From Cololabis saira (taxonomy: Eukaryota > Chordata > Actinopteri > Beloniformes > Belonidae): DNA of 64,000 bases. Positions 43,859-56,565 of this stretch are shown piece by piece; the first letter of the stretch is position 1; each line of letters opens with the position of its first letter. The notes below the pieces were generated by a model that saw only the letters and a list, made by a program, of their open reading frames with translations, made no database searches and was not told where the DNA came from. The DNA lies in NCBI RefSeq assembly GCF_033807715.1, contig NC_084599.1, positions 33,270,160-33,334,159 on the forward strand, in the 5' to 3' direction. The position numbers and the translations under genes are program-made.

Positions 43859-44424
43859 CGGGTGAAAGTGGGATATTTAATAAAGTCAGAGGCAGGTAGA
43901 CGAGCAGCGAGGAAAGCATCCCAAATGTTCTTTATTCAGCGGCGTACAGAGGGGCTGATTAAAAGTGAATCCTGTTCCAGGGGATTCTGCATCCGTGATG
44001 ATGATCCCTGGGTGGACATTTATCAGACTTGCTATTTCGGCGGGGGGAAGAAGGATAGCGTGGTTTGGAGGACAGGAGCCAAGACAGGAAAGGTTCATGA
44101 TAAGAAAACAAGAAGGAGGTTATTTGAAGTGGGAGATGTGTTAGAGGGAGCAAAAAGTGTTCCACTCATCCACACATTCGAGCTTGATCAAGTCTGGATG
44201 TCGGTGCTGGTATGCAAATAAGTCACTACAACTGTGATGATGCTATTTATATACATCCCTTTATTTAAAACAGTACCCAAATACACCGTTCCCCATTAAG
44301 TTGGAACCTTACTCTTTTCATTTACAATCATTTCATGAAAACAGGTAAAAAATGTTTAAAAGTGAAAAGGGGCATAGTGTTTTTTTTTTGTGCAAAACTT
44401 TTATGCCATATCCTGTTTTTACAT

Positions 44425-44545
44425 ATGAAATCAACTGAATATTGAATTGAACTGAATTCTCTGCTTTGTTAAGCACTTTGTAACATTGTTTAAAGACGTG
44501 TCATACAAATACAGTTTATTATGATATTATTATTTTATGTGAAGC
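44425..44545 (+). mobile_element. Short LINE/SINE 3' tail
   Basis: TTGAATTGAACTGAATTC, then AAGCACTTTGTAACATTG and CAGTTTATTATGATATTATT. This is the common fish retroelement ending 'aagcactttgtaa...aaataaagtttattatta'. Only about 100 bp remains. Confidence 0.45.
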
Positions 44546-46880
44546 TTATCGTTTAATGCTTTCGGTTGGCACCAGTACTGCAGATAGCGTAACACAATCA
44601 CTATAACAAGGAGAGAATGGAAAGCAACATAAAGGTAATCATTAAAAGAATATGAACTACCAACTCTTCTTAGTAGACACTGTTTTTGTGCTGGATGTGC
44701 GAGATGTAAATTGTGTTATCTGCAGAAGTCGACAAGAGACCTCTACTTCCCTCTGTGGCCGAAACTGAGTGACCACTTGGACTGTGCATTTCCGCTACTG
44801 TATGCATGAACCAATCTTCTGTTCACAAAGACGTACAACATGAGGTAGATGACAAGCAGAACATCATGTGGTCTTCTTTTGAGAAGATCCACAACTCATC
44901 CCCACCTCTCCGATGCTTTGTTGTACAGTAGAAGTACTGACGAATGAAATGTGCATGCAAAGAAAGGGAATGACGGAGAAAGTGTAGCGTGAAAGGAACT
45001 GTGTGTTTATCCAAAACTATAAATTTAGTTTAACCAAATAACAAACACACAGTTAGTAGTTTGGCAAATCGCTTGCAATCACTATATTTAAAACTTTCAT
45101 ACAAAAGCACAAAAAATATATAATTTTATGACTATTTTTCCCCCCTGCACAATATTTATATTGACTTTTAATGAAGCTGGGAAAATTGAGCAATTTTAGT
45201 TTAACTGGTTTCAAGTCTTAGAAATAGATGTGCTTTGTCTCGGAGGAGAGGGGAAATAAAACATATAATTTATTTGCTCTCACCAGTTGAACTTTGTTCT
45301 ACTTACTACCCCAGGCTAATAGTTATAGTTATATCAAATTTTAGATTTGTAGAATGTCTTTCCATCTTATCCAAGTTGCATTTTTGGTGATTAGTTAAGA
45401 CTGCAGAGGCTAAAGTCTAAGAATTTGTTCAAGTTTCATAAAACTACTACCAAATTAACTTTAGGTGCCCCAGGTAGTATTATTAATACAACACAATTTT
45501 ATGGCCATGATGAACAAAGACACAGGAAATATGAGCCAGGTAATATCCAGGTTAATATCTATTTAAAATCCATTAAGACTAGCAAATGTAGATGAGACTT
45601 ATTCTGGATGAAAATAAGCTAAACTGCATAAAGATTTGCTTCCTCTCCATTCTTAAAATCAGAAAATATGAGATATAAGAAAAACAGCCCCTCCGGAAAT
45701 AAGCCTAGGTTTCCATAAATCTAGTCAAATTGTTTAGTTTAAAGCAAAATGTGCTTGACTACAAATCTTAAAATTAGCAAAATAGTTGAACCGTTGCGAG
45801 GTGCTACATGGTAGGCAAGCCCTCTGAGGACCTGCTCTGGCTTTGGTCATTTGGACCCAAACCTTAGCATCTTGCAAGGGCTAAAATAGTCTAATTTTCT
45901 ACCTTCTTAGAAATGAGTGTAAAAAGATGGTTCATAATACTTTTGGCTTGGGATTCCTCACAACAAGCTAAGGTAAACCTTTGGATGTGTCTGATGAAGA
46001 CCAGCTCAGAAAACCCTTTTTTAATTTAAATTTTCTTTTTTTTAATACAAACGTTCCTTTTAATTGAACGTGGTGGAAAGATGTTTCCTATTAAATGTGG
46101 TGGAAATTCTGCAAATAATCATAAAATATTTATTTGTTGGAAAAAAAAGAAAACAAGAATGAAGCTGGCCTGAAAAAAAATGACCCTCAACCTAATATTT
46201 TTTGAGGTAATTCTTACGATCAAGCGATTTCTGTAACTTCTGCACCTGTAGATAGGTGTTTTGCTCCACCTGTCTCAGGTTTTGAAGGGTTTCTTCTCCA
46301 GACTGCAAGTTCCAGCTCTTCCCACAGATGCTCAATATAGACTTACTGTAGATCCGAGTTCGTAAGGACAGTTCAGAATTGAGTAATGTTTTGTTTTTAG
46401 CCAAACTAGGTGTTTTTCATGCATATTTGGTTTTTATTCTTAAAAGGCTTACTTTTTTAAGATGACTACTAAATATCTTACAGTACCAAATAATTAATCA
46501 AGCCTCCAAGAGGCTTTTGAGGCTCCAATAAAAGTAATGATTGATAGATCCACTCACAGCAAAACAATCCCATGAGAACAATTACTTTAGCAGCACTATG
46601 GTTATTCTGTGAACATGGCACCGATTCAAGATTTTTTCATTATGTTTTGGATGATAGCGTAGAGATGCTTTTGGCTCTGCTGCTTTAGAAAAAAAGAAAT
46701 TAACCCCCCCCCCAAATAAATACAAACCAAATAACAAATAAACATGCCAAGTTTGCAGCCAACTTTCTGAACCAGTGAAAACCCAGCGAATGACAGCTCT
46801 CAAGGTGGGATAGGGGAGCTGTGTACTTTTATACTCAGAAAGAAAAAGGCGCACATAAAAACTGCAGCCATCACCTCACA
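44546..46880. other. Intergenic sequence, no gene seen
   Basis: AT-rich. Part of 46,190-46,650 reads like decayed repeat sequence, but I cannot name a family. No gene. Confidence 0.5.
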
Positions 46881-46885
46881 CAAAA

Positions 46886-46930
46886 ATATACACACACACA
46901 CACAGACACACACACACACACACACACACC
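46886..46930. repeat. (CA)n microsatellite
   Basis: About 45 bp of CA repeat with two CAGA interruptions. Confidence 0.93.
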
Positions 46931-49900
46931 AGTGCACATGTTCAACCAGCGCCCCAGGCACGGGTTCAGTTGTCTCGTCTCTGTCTCTGTTTTGGGGCCT
47001 GATTTGAATATGAGCCCAGTTTTATGGAGGAAAGGTAATTGGAAGTCGGTGATTTACTGCAGTGTATACAGGGACTGCATCCAACAAAATATCTGGAAGC
47101 AGGGAATAATCGCTTTGTAGCCTGCTGCTGCATTTATCTGGACACAGGTATATTTTTACCACCGGCTGTTGACAGTGTTGACTATTAGCTAGCAAATAAA
47201 TTATTCAGCACTTACAAGAGGGGAAAAATGGGAAAAATCTCCTTTCCAGGGCTTACAACAGGACAAAGCAGTGTGTGGTGGCGGAAAAAAAGAGAGGCAG
47301 TCATTTTTTCTTCAATTACAAAAGGCAAATATTTATTATTTATAAGTACTTGCCTTGTATGGGCTTAAATGTTATTTATGAACCTGTTGCATAGTGATTT
47401 CCAATGTAACTCATTATTTTTTGCTGGAGGGTGTTGTAAAGGAGCAAGGATATATTTAATGACACTCTGCTAGTCGGTGCAATTACACTGTAATCATTAT
47501 GTAAAATGTCCTATTAATTAAACCAATTTCTGCTGGGGGAACATCCTTTTCTGCAGGGTCTGTGCCTCATCCTTCAGCCGACTTGCTGCCTCCTGTTTTT
47601 CACCAGTTCTGTATTATGTTGCAACTTCACTGCATACATATTTATTGAAGAGATTTTCATTATCCCAGAGATTTGGAAGCTTTTCAGATTAATAAACATA
47701 ATGTGCAGCAGAGGTTTGAAAGGCAATTAGGTTTCTTTCCAATCATACACCGTTCTGGACTATTGATCACAGAGAATTTGCCTTTTTCCTGAGGAACGAA
47801 TTTGGTTAAACACTGGGTCTTATGATGTGTAATCTTTTTTTTTTTTACTGGGTATATAAAGTATATAGCTTTAATTACACGAGTGAAGATTGACTGGTAA
47901 AGGGGGGGAAAGTGAAATACATAAAGGTGCAGGACTCTCCTCTTGAGAGGATTTGCACCCACTGGCTCATCCCTAAGCTATCTTGTGTACAAAAGGGAAT
48001 GCTAAATTATTGTATTAAAGCAGGAGTCATGACAAAAGATAAGACTTGGAGAGGCAAATGAAGGATTAGGACTCAGATGTATTCAAATATATTACAGGGT
48101 GCTTTTAAATCCAAACTAAAAGGAAAGTAAACATAATTCTAAGTTTGTCTCTTTAAAGGAAATGTTGGTGCAAGCAGTCAGGGCAGGACAGAGGAGCTGA
48201 CCCATCTGGCTCTTTATCTGCTGCTCTGGCAGTCCTAATGCTGCTGCCGTGACCAGGGGTCATTGGCACTTCCAATGCTCTTCAGACACAATCTGTTTTC
48301 TTTACTTCTTGGCACAAAGGAAACGATTAAGAAAACAATTCAATAGTGAGTGAGAACACACAAGGGCATCTACATTGCAAATGGAGGAACTGGGATGTTT
48401 GCTATTCAGAGAGCATCAGTTGGGATAGGCCTCCTTTGCAAGAGTGCTTATACAGAGGTTCACTCCTGAATACAATAGTGTGCAGTCAAGCTGCTGAGAG
48501 AATTAGACAGATTTTTTTGTGGCCGTGGCACTTAAGAGGCAGAGAACAATTTCAAATCAGCACATTCAATGAACGACTCAATTCAAATGAGTTAATATGC
48601 AACAGATCTAAGTAGACAAAATATAATTGTATGAGCTGTAAAGGATTCAGGGCTCCATGCAAAGAGAATTAAGGAACTCCTCTGACCTGTTTCAAGTGTT
48701 TTACACTGTTATCTATTCCCAGACATTGATGTTTTTGTGGAAGTCCGTAAATCTCTGAGGCGTTCCTGGAAACTTCAGCAGATGGCAACAACATGTCCAC
48801 TTGTAACTGCCGAGCTGATCTTCTCCCATGCAGCCTGACACGTGTCACGCCATTCATAAAGTTGTTACAGATGACTATCTCAGCATGTCAAGCATGTTTA
48901 GAAACAGACAAAGCTGGCAGCACAAAAGCTGGGCTCTCATCAAGCCCGAGGACTAAAGCTCCTTGCCGAAAGCGTGACTAAAATGCTGACAGACTGAGCG
49001 GCTTAGAACGAGGAGTTGGTAAAGTCAAGACACCTGCTGCGAAAGAGAAAAGGCTGGAGGACGATAATGAACGTGAAGGTTGAAGACGGTGCCAAAGGAA
49101 AAAAAAAAGTGCAGGATTCGCCTGAAAGAAATATTCGCTTTGATTTTTTCCACCCCATACATAATGTAACATTAATTCAGTCATTCCGTTTCCATACCCC
49201 AGAGGAATATTAAATCCTTGCTATTAAAACACACAACAAAAAGATTGCTTTGTAAAGAAAACTGGCTGTGCAGTCATCAACTTTAAAGTAGTCCAAAATA
49301 GTAGCTTACTTGCAGGAAAAGTTGTCTGCTGTTGACAGAAACCGGTCGAAGTAGCTTGAACTGTCCCGGATGTCCCTTACGACAGCTGTGTGTTACCTAA
49401 GGAACTGTCAAACAACATCGAGGAAACTACCTGAAAGAGCTTCCGAGGCAAAGAAGAGACTCAAGAGAGTAATATAATGACGGAAGAGAAAAACAGGAGC
49501 GTGACTGGGTAAGAGATCAGACGAGTAATATCAGTCATTTAGTAATCATAAAAACTTCAATTAATTACAAGTTTTTTATGCAATTAAGCAAAAATGTTCT
49601 TAGGTAACGCAATTAATCACACAAATAATGTTTTTAAATGTTGTTTACCTTATAAAGATATTTTTCAAATTGCAATGATACAGGAGCGGTCAATTATTCT
49701 TGCTTTAAAGAATTGTTGTTTTATCATTACATGTCAAAAACACCCTGAAAGTTTAGAGAGGGCAAACTTTGGTCCGACAAGCATTGACTGATGTTGATCT
49801 GTCATTGTAACACAAAATTGATACAGTTTAAGCTGTTTTTTTATAAACATATTTACAGCCTGGGTCAGAAAATCAGGGGATTTAATATAAAGAAATACAT

Positions 49901-50397
49901 TTATTTATTATATGAGGCGTAGCTTTTTGCTGAGCCAATTTTTTGACAGTTGGCCAATGGCTTCACTTTGTAACTGGTAGTTTATAGTAACCCATCGTTG
50001 GCTAAACACAGCGGTAATTTCTGATTTCACCGCCGACACAGCATGTGATGTGGGACATTCTGTTGGGATCCACAGCTAACTTTGATTGACATTAAGTGGG
50101 CGTGTCCCCCTCAGCTTCCAGTGCAACGTGGTGAGGCACCATATGAGGAAAAATAATATTTTCTTAATTTTTTTGTATTTTACAGTCAACGAGAAAATGA
50201 GGCTTCAAAGCGTCTCGTTGGGAAACCAGTGTGTCACATAACTTATGCCTTGTTGGTAGTATTTCAGTCTATTACAGCTGCATCTTGCGTTGTTCCTCCA
50301 AACTACAAGCTGGATTGAGGGTCATATTTCCTGAAACATCCATGTGTTGATCTAGGGTAAAAAAAAAATAGTGGTGTTTAACAGAATTTGCGTTAAC
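46931..50397. other. Intergenic sequence, no gene seen
   Basis: 3.4 kb. The 48,150-48,660 block is unique and enhancer-like in look (HMG-type ACAAAGG at about 48,314 and AACAATT at about 48,334). The rest is featureless. The 49,850-50,300 part may be an old repeat. Confidence 0.45.
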
Positions 50398-51000
50398 GTG
50401 TAATGAATGAATGAATGAATGAAAAGATTTATTGGTCACCACCAAGCATGTACACTTAGGTCACGACCAAAGGGGCAGGGCTGAAGCCACGGCTTATGAA
50501 TGCCCCCCCTTCTTACATATAAATATAAATGAATACAACAAATGAATAGTAGCTAACGACAACAAAAAACATATGCATATTTACATGCATACCTAACTAC
50601 TTACGTACTAACATACGTACCTACACATATATCCATACATGTACATACATATATACGAGCACATTACATATCCACATACATATGTACCCTACACCTGCTA
50701 ACAATACACTTACATACATGCATGTATCTGCACACACACATGTTAAAAAAAAAAAAGGATTATTTAAATTATTATAAAAATGATACTCAATATACCCATC
50801 CTTTTGTTTCCTTTCTTTATGCCATCATTCCATTACCCGGGAACAAGTCTGTACTTATCCATCATCATGTCTTTATACCTTTTTTTAAAATTCAACACAT
50901 TTTTGCTATATTTTAATTCTTCTGGCAATGCGTTCCATAACCTCACGCCACAAACAGAAATGTACCTACTTTTCAACGTGTAATCAACGTGTTAACTTTG
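50398..51000 (-). mobile_element. LINE 3' end, minus strand, with (TGAA)n tail
   Basis: Reading right to left, TLKSRYISVCGVRLWNALPE continues as ELKYSKNVLNFKKRYKDMM. These are classic ORF2 C-terminal residues of fish LINEs. A 3' UTR follows, ending at a (TTCA)n/(TGAA)n tail at 50402-50422. It is 5'-truncated. The tail suggests the L2-like group, but the clade is not proven. Confidence 0.75.
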
Positions 51001-51139
51001 ACCCCCCAATGAACCCACGCGTCAAAAACGACTTATCGATTTGGTTCCGTATCGGTTCTCCTAACGATTCTCAGCCAGTTATATACAGTACAAATATAGT
51101 ACGAATGACTTTGGTTGCATTTACACTTTAATTTCAAGT

Positions 51140-51400
51140 ATGCAGGACTAGGGTTTGCTGCAGTTCCTCAACTGACCACTAGAGGCTGGCTCCAAAACGA
51201 GTCAATCTCCATTTACTCCCATGATTAAATGTCCAACTTTAGAGCAGAAATAAACATATTTTCAGCCCAGTTATGTCTTTAAAATGGCTTAAATCAATAA
51301 TCCCATTCCAAATGAGATTGTTGATTTAAACCATCATTTAAAGTTTGGTAGTTCCATTTCCGTATATATACATTTTGACCACTAGGTGACTGCAATATTT
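51140..51400. repeat. Probable fish dispersed repeat
   Basis: GACCACTAGAGGCTGGCTCC, ATTTACTCCCATGATTAAAT and CCAACTTTAGAGCAGAAATA recall a dispersed element frequent in teleost genomes. The ends are not visible, so type and limits are uncertain. Confidence 0.4.
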
Positions 51401-51819
51401 GTGCAAGACTGAAAAATAGTAACCTTATAAAAATGAAGACTTGACAAAAAGCTAGAATTCCAAGAGGCTCAATCATGCACCTCTGAAGGATGATGCGGGA
51501 TGACACTGAAAAACCACCACAAGAGTGTTGCCGCAGTAGACCAACAGGCTTTCAGACAAAATAACATTTAGTTCTCAAAACATCTTTGCAGCTGTGTAAC
51601 ACAAGTGAACTCAACTCTATAGGCACAAAACTAGTCTGAACCGAGTGAACTCAGGAAGTCATGAGGGGAAATGAAAGATTTCCTTCACAATAGAATAATC
51701 TGACAGACTTTCAACTTTTTTGCTGCGTAGAATACGTAAATAAGCCTGTATGCATTGTCATTTTGGGTTGTTTTCTTAGTACATTGTGTTTGATGTGTAC
51801 TTATTTGTAAATTACATAC

Positions 51820-52164
51820 TTAAAGGAGCACGAGGCAGGATTGAGGCAGGATTTAGGAAAAAAATTTGTATACGTTTCAAGTTTTCTAGTAATAATGTCA
51901 GATGAAGCGTTCCAAACCAAAAAGAATGAGCCCTCTAGCGTATCTCTCCGTTGCCTTGAACAGGCTGTGTGCTGCAAAATGTGCTGCAATTGTGGGGCCG
52001 AATGTCCCGCGCTGTCCTGCGGATGTGACGTCACATGACGCTGCATGCGCGTTCTCCCCGTTCTCCCGTGCCGGCTTCACTGTTGGCTGCAGTACCCCCA
52101 ACGGCCGTCGTGGTGAAGGGTGGCGCTAGATTTCTTTCTTAAAAGGAGCCTCATGCTCCTTTAA
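51820..52164. mobile_element. TTAA-bounded non-autonomous element, copy 1
   Basis: Starts TTAAAGGAGCACGAGGCAGG and ends GCCTCATGCTCCTTTAA, so its ends are inverted repeats bounded by TTAA. The inside contains TGTGACGTCACATGACGC and TGCATGCGCGTTCTCCCCG. It is about 345 bp with no transposase, and a second copy lies at 53242. A TTAA boundary is characteristic of piggyBac-type insertion, but the terminal sequence AGGAGC is not the usual piggyBac end, so the superfamily is open. Confidence 0.72.
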
Positions 52165-52171
52165 GGGTAGG

Positions 52172-52440
52172 TGTTAAGTGTTGATGTATGACTGCTTATT
52201 ATTACTGTACTGTTATTTATCACAAGAAGGGCTGACGTCATGACGTCAGCGACTACGTAGCCTACTATAAGGGGGAGTGTTCGTGCCCCGTTTTCTCTCT
52301 CTGCCCTCTGCACTGGCTCTGATGAGAGCAGTCTGTTCATGCGTTATGGAAATAAATATGCCAGCTGGCTAAAGAAATCAAGTCGTTTTCATATCAGAAT
52401 TATTCTTCTGCTGCAAGTAGGCAAAAGGTATAAGCCTACA
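52172..52440 (+). mobile_element. LTR-like sequence (possible solo or partial LTR)
   Basis: About 269 bp beginning TGTTAAGTGTTGATG and ending CCTACA (TG...CA). It contains a 20-bp palindrome at 52231-52250, a TATA-like CTATAAGG at about 52264, and AAATAAA at about 52350. These are in the order expected for U3-R-U5. The sequence after it (TGCTAGTGTGACCCTGG) could be a primer-binding-site region. I see no gag/pol and no second LTR. Boundaries are tentative. Confidence 0.42.
52231..52250. promoter_or_regulatory. 20-bp perfect palindrome with two overlapping CRE sites
   Basis: GCTGACGTCATGACGTCAGC is its own reverse complement and contains TGACGTCA twice, the full CREB/ATF site. It lies about 14 bp upstream of the TATA-like CTATAAGG, a spacing suited to a strong promoter. 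Confidence 0.75.
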
Positions 52441-53241
52441 TTGCTAGTGTGACCCTGGTTTTTATCAGTAAGTGCCATCTCAAAACTAGAAAGTTGTGCA
52501 TTTACTGGAAATTAAGTTTTCCATATTTGACCATCATCATAGTTTAGTCAGTCAGCTCTCTCAAAGAACACATTTCAATTTTGTCTTGTATCATCAGATT
52601 TAATCAATCTTGAGTTGAACCCTCTCACACTAAGAATCGGACCCTACACTTGGGGAGCAGGGGAGGAAGTGGGATTTCATGAGTGGCAGCAAGTTTGGCA
52701 GTTGTGACTTTGGAGGTCAAGTCAGAGACGAGTACCTCCTGCTCCTGAAATACGCCTCAGAACGGGAGAGGTGAAAGCAAACATAAAACCTGCTGGAGCT
52801 TGCTTGTCTGAACGAGCTCCCACGGGTCACCTACAGTACTTTTGAAGGTACTTTCAACCAGTCAAGACTGCCTGTCCAATACGAAAGGCAAGACGACGAT
52901 GGTTCTCATACAAACACCAAACAACAACAGTGAAGGGCTTATGGCGTTCTGCTGCTGTTAGCATGCGAGCTAGCATTAGCACGACAGTCAGTGCCGATGC
53001 TTCACAGCAAAACCTCCGGTGTTAAATGAACACCAAGTGTTAAATTCAACAATAGAAAAATATTTCCACTCTTTTGAGTGTCATTGTATTACTTTTTTAC
53101 ATCTAAAACTGACAGTGGTGTTGAGGATCACCGCTGGTGAACACAGAAGACTTGATGTGTTCGATTTAACACCGCAGCTGTTGGAAAAGCATGTCTACAC
53201 AAAATATACAATAACTGAAGTTTACTCTGAAAACATTACTT
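52441..53241. other. Sequence between the two TTAA-bounded copies
   Basis: 0.8 kb with no gene. GTGTTAAAT/ATTTAACAC words around 53,020-53,180 and again at 53,585-53,600 hint at another old inverted-repeat element, interrupted by copy 2. Confidence 0.4.
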
Positions 53242-53577
53242 TAAAGGAGCTTGAGGCTGGATTTATGAAAAAAAATTGTATACGTTTTAATTTTTCTAGT
53301 AATAATGTCAGATGAAGCGTTCCAAACCAAGAGTGAGCCCTCTAGTATATCTGTCCGTTGCCTTGAACAGGCTGTGTGCTGCAAAATGTGCTGCAAGGCT
53401 GGGGCCGCTTTTCCTGCGCTGTCCTGCGGATGTGACGTCACATGACGCTGCATGCGCGTTCTCCCCGTTCTCCCGTGCCAGCTTCGCTGTTGGCTGCAGT
53501 ACCCCTGACGCCCACCGTGGCGAAGGGTGGCGCTATAGAGTCTCATTTCTTAAAAGAAGCCTCATGCTCCTTTAAAT
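53242..53577. mobile_element. TTAA-bounded non-autonomous element, copy 2
   Basis: Same orientation as copy 1 and similar over its full length. Shared blocks include TAATAATGTCAGATGAAGCG, GAACAGGCTGTGTGCTGCAA and TGTGACGTCACATGACGC. Differences are mostly substitutions and short indels. It ends AGCCTCATGCTCCTTTAA. Confidence 0.75.
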
Positions 53578-56437
53578 CTAAATCGTGTTAAAATAACACT
53601 GATTGCAACCAACGCTGACTAATGAAGACGGGCAGATTTGCTGTGCTCTCTTCCTGGCTCAGAGTTGGATTCATAGCCAGGGTGGTCACCTTTAACAGTC
53701 AACATTTTGATGAGTTTTAGCTAATCCACGTAAGCACATATAAGTACATTTGTCAGAGTGTTATTAATATACAGCAGCAGGTGTGAGTGTGGATTGAAAA
53801 TCAGCATACAGTGTCCGTTCACTCGACTAGAGGCCTTGAAAGTTTCGACCCCTTTTTATTTTGATAAAATGATGTGAAATCTGCATTTTTACCTTTAACT
53901 CAGACTCACATAATTCACACATTATCCAGAAGAAATAGCAAAAATTGCATTATTGTTTAGTGTGAAAGAAAATCCAGAATTCACTTAGTCTTCATACATG
54001 AATAAGTCATAAATATAAACCATAAATATTTACAAAAAATAAAAAAGATGTATACTGTACACATTCATTATACAACGTGCATAAATGTATGGATTCAAAA
54101 AACAAAAGCTTCACAAAAACATAATGCGTCCACAAAAAAATAAATGAGACATTTTTGCAGTTTTACATAACGGGCTTTGCGGCGCAACACACAATCATAC
54201 AGACAAACAATCAGATTTTTCCAATCTGCAAAACATTAGCAGTTTAAGATTATTATCACATAGGCAAGAGTTGGCACCATGATTCTTGTCACAGGTGCGA
54301 ATTACAATATTTATATTGCATGCATTATTTGTGGCTGGTAGACGGATGGCACGGCTGCGTTTTAATCCATTACACTAAGGCAGGGTGTCAAATTAGGCTG
54401 CTTCATTAATACACTACATGCAAGGAGGAAAGAGAGAGAATGAAAGTGGAGGAAAAACAGGAGAGGGAGGGGCCAACTGTACATCAGGGAGAGATTATTA
54501 TTATTCTGTCTCTCTCTGAGATGAGAGCAAATTATAAGAACATACACCTTCTTCATCTGTTTGGATTAGTGGGGGGCCGCCACCTGATGGATGACTGTGT
54601 TTACAAATGAGGGTGATAATGTTAAGCAGAGGAGCAGTACATAGATTTTCCACCAATGGAGGTCTGGCTCGTCTCTTTCTCTCTCACACACACAAAAATC
54701 ACACACACACACACACAAAATGAAGAAGCAGACTGATGATAAGAGTCCCTTGGCTACCAGATTAGGCAATCTTCCCAACCGCCAGCAGATTGATAGAGTC
54801 ACCGCGCGTAGACGCAATTTCTCTGGGGAAGAATAAGTTTGGCCTGCTGGTATCATCTGTGCTTACCACCAACATGGTATTATGACTCTCTGAGGAAGGA
54901 TGACCTGAGAGATGATGCAGACGATGCAGAGAACACGGTCCTGTCTGCCAAACGGAAAGTGATATTTTCATTCACTGTTTTTTAGATTTTTTTTTTTTTT
55001 TTACCATGAACATGCCCTAATGGTCTGCCATTAAATTAACATATTTACTGTCATTTAAAAAAAAAATGATTATCTGGCTTATCAAAAACTACTCAAATCC
55101 CTTTTCAGGCAAAATAAAGAAAAAACCCTTTGATGCTTTTCTTTAACAGCATTAATAACTGAATGTACTGGATATTATGCATCCAGTGTATATCCATAAT
55201 CCTCACTGTGAGTTAATTTAAAACATGTTATATCAAATTGTTAATCTGTACTTTAGACATTGCAATGTGCATTTTGTATCTTTTTTTTTTTATTTTTCGA
55301 CCCAAGCTAGCTTTATTGAAAAAATTTGTAACACTGAACACTTGATTTTTTTTAACATACGTTGCGATTAAGATTAAAAGAAACCCTCCCGCCGAACTTC
55401 CACATTGGGGTTATACGCCAACAAGACCCGAACCAACTCCCCGGTCCATTTTTCTTTTTTTCTTTTAATCTCCGACTTCATCAAATGTACAGTACAGTAG
55501 CTAAATGTATCTGGTCCAAATGGTTCAAATGAGATGTGGTCACATGGTTTATGCTCAAGTGAGAGTGCTGAACGTAATTCAGAAAACCCGATTAGCAGAG
55601 ACCCTCCTGCAGGACGGGTCTTTGCCCCGTAAAGGTTCCTGAGAGCCACTTTTGCAGGGCCGTTCCTGGTAATGCAGACATGTGTCAATGGTCCAGCACC
55701 AAAAAATCTATCTCCTGCGAGTGGAAACGCGCCTATAAAATAAATATACCTGCTCCGCTAGCCCTTTAATTATCAATGTGTAATAATTGTGCAGGATTTA
55801 GTGGTAAAACTCATTTTGGACACTTTGCCTCTGATACTGATAAGGGCTAACTGCTCATTTCCTTCAATCTTCCGGGACAATCACACTCAGCATAATCCAT
55901 TTTTACTCCCTCTCTGCCACCACCGACCAGCATGTATGATTTGTTTATCTAACACCTAGTTATGCACTGTTCAACAGCTATGAAGCCAGGGAAACTTTTC
56001 TCAACTTCTGACTATGCTCCCAAGATAAAGCAATACACCCATAATGCAATTCAACAACGCTTGACATCACCTCCTTCAAAGTCGATGGACAGCAAAGCAG
56101 TTGACGCCTCCGGTGGGAACAAGTGAGCTCACTGTAACGACCCATGAAGAAGACGCAGAACATGTGGGACAAACGACTGAAATGTCCAACTGAGATGCAT
56201 TACTTGGAAAATGATACTCAGTGACATGACAGAACTTCACTGGTCATGTCAATCAATAATAAATACCAAGATCTTTTTGGTTGTTTTATCACCATTTCAC
56301 TCTATGAGATAAAACTAGGTTAGAAAATAATTATCATATGCTAACAATGATATTAATTATTATTGCTAAGTCTTTTTCTTTTTCTTTGTGGAGAATAATA
56401 AGAATAAAGATTCCCCTGCAGTATTCTTCTTGTAGTT

Positions 56438-56440
<3 letters not shown>
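53578..56440. other. Intergenic sequence, no gene seen
   Basis: 2.9 kb. Unique AT-rich blocks at 54,150-54,420, (CA)n at about 54,690-54,715, and T-runs at 54,988 and 55,281. A 104-codon minus frame at 55374-55688 is unassigned (see findings). Confidence 0.5.

Positions 56441-56565
<125 letters not shown>

Noticed and set aside
43814..44221. 135-codon frame starting in a (GT)n run
   Set aside because: The start is microsatellite-derived and the remainder shows no motif, homology or conserved splice context.
46192..46404. Coiled-coil-like 70-codon minus-strand frame
   Set aside because: The surrounding sequence looks like a decayed repeat; I cannot name a family and see no intact gene.
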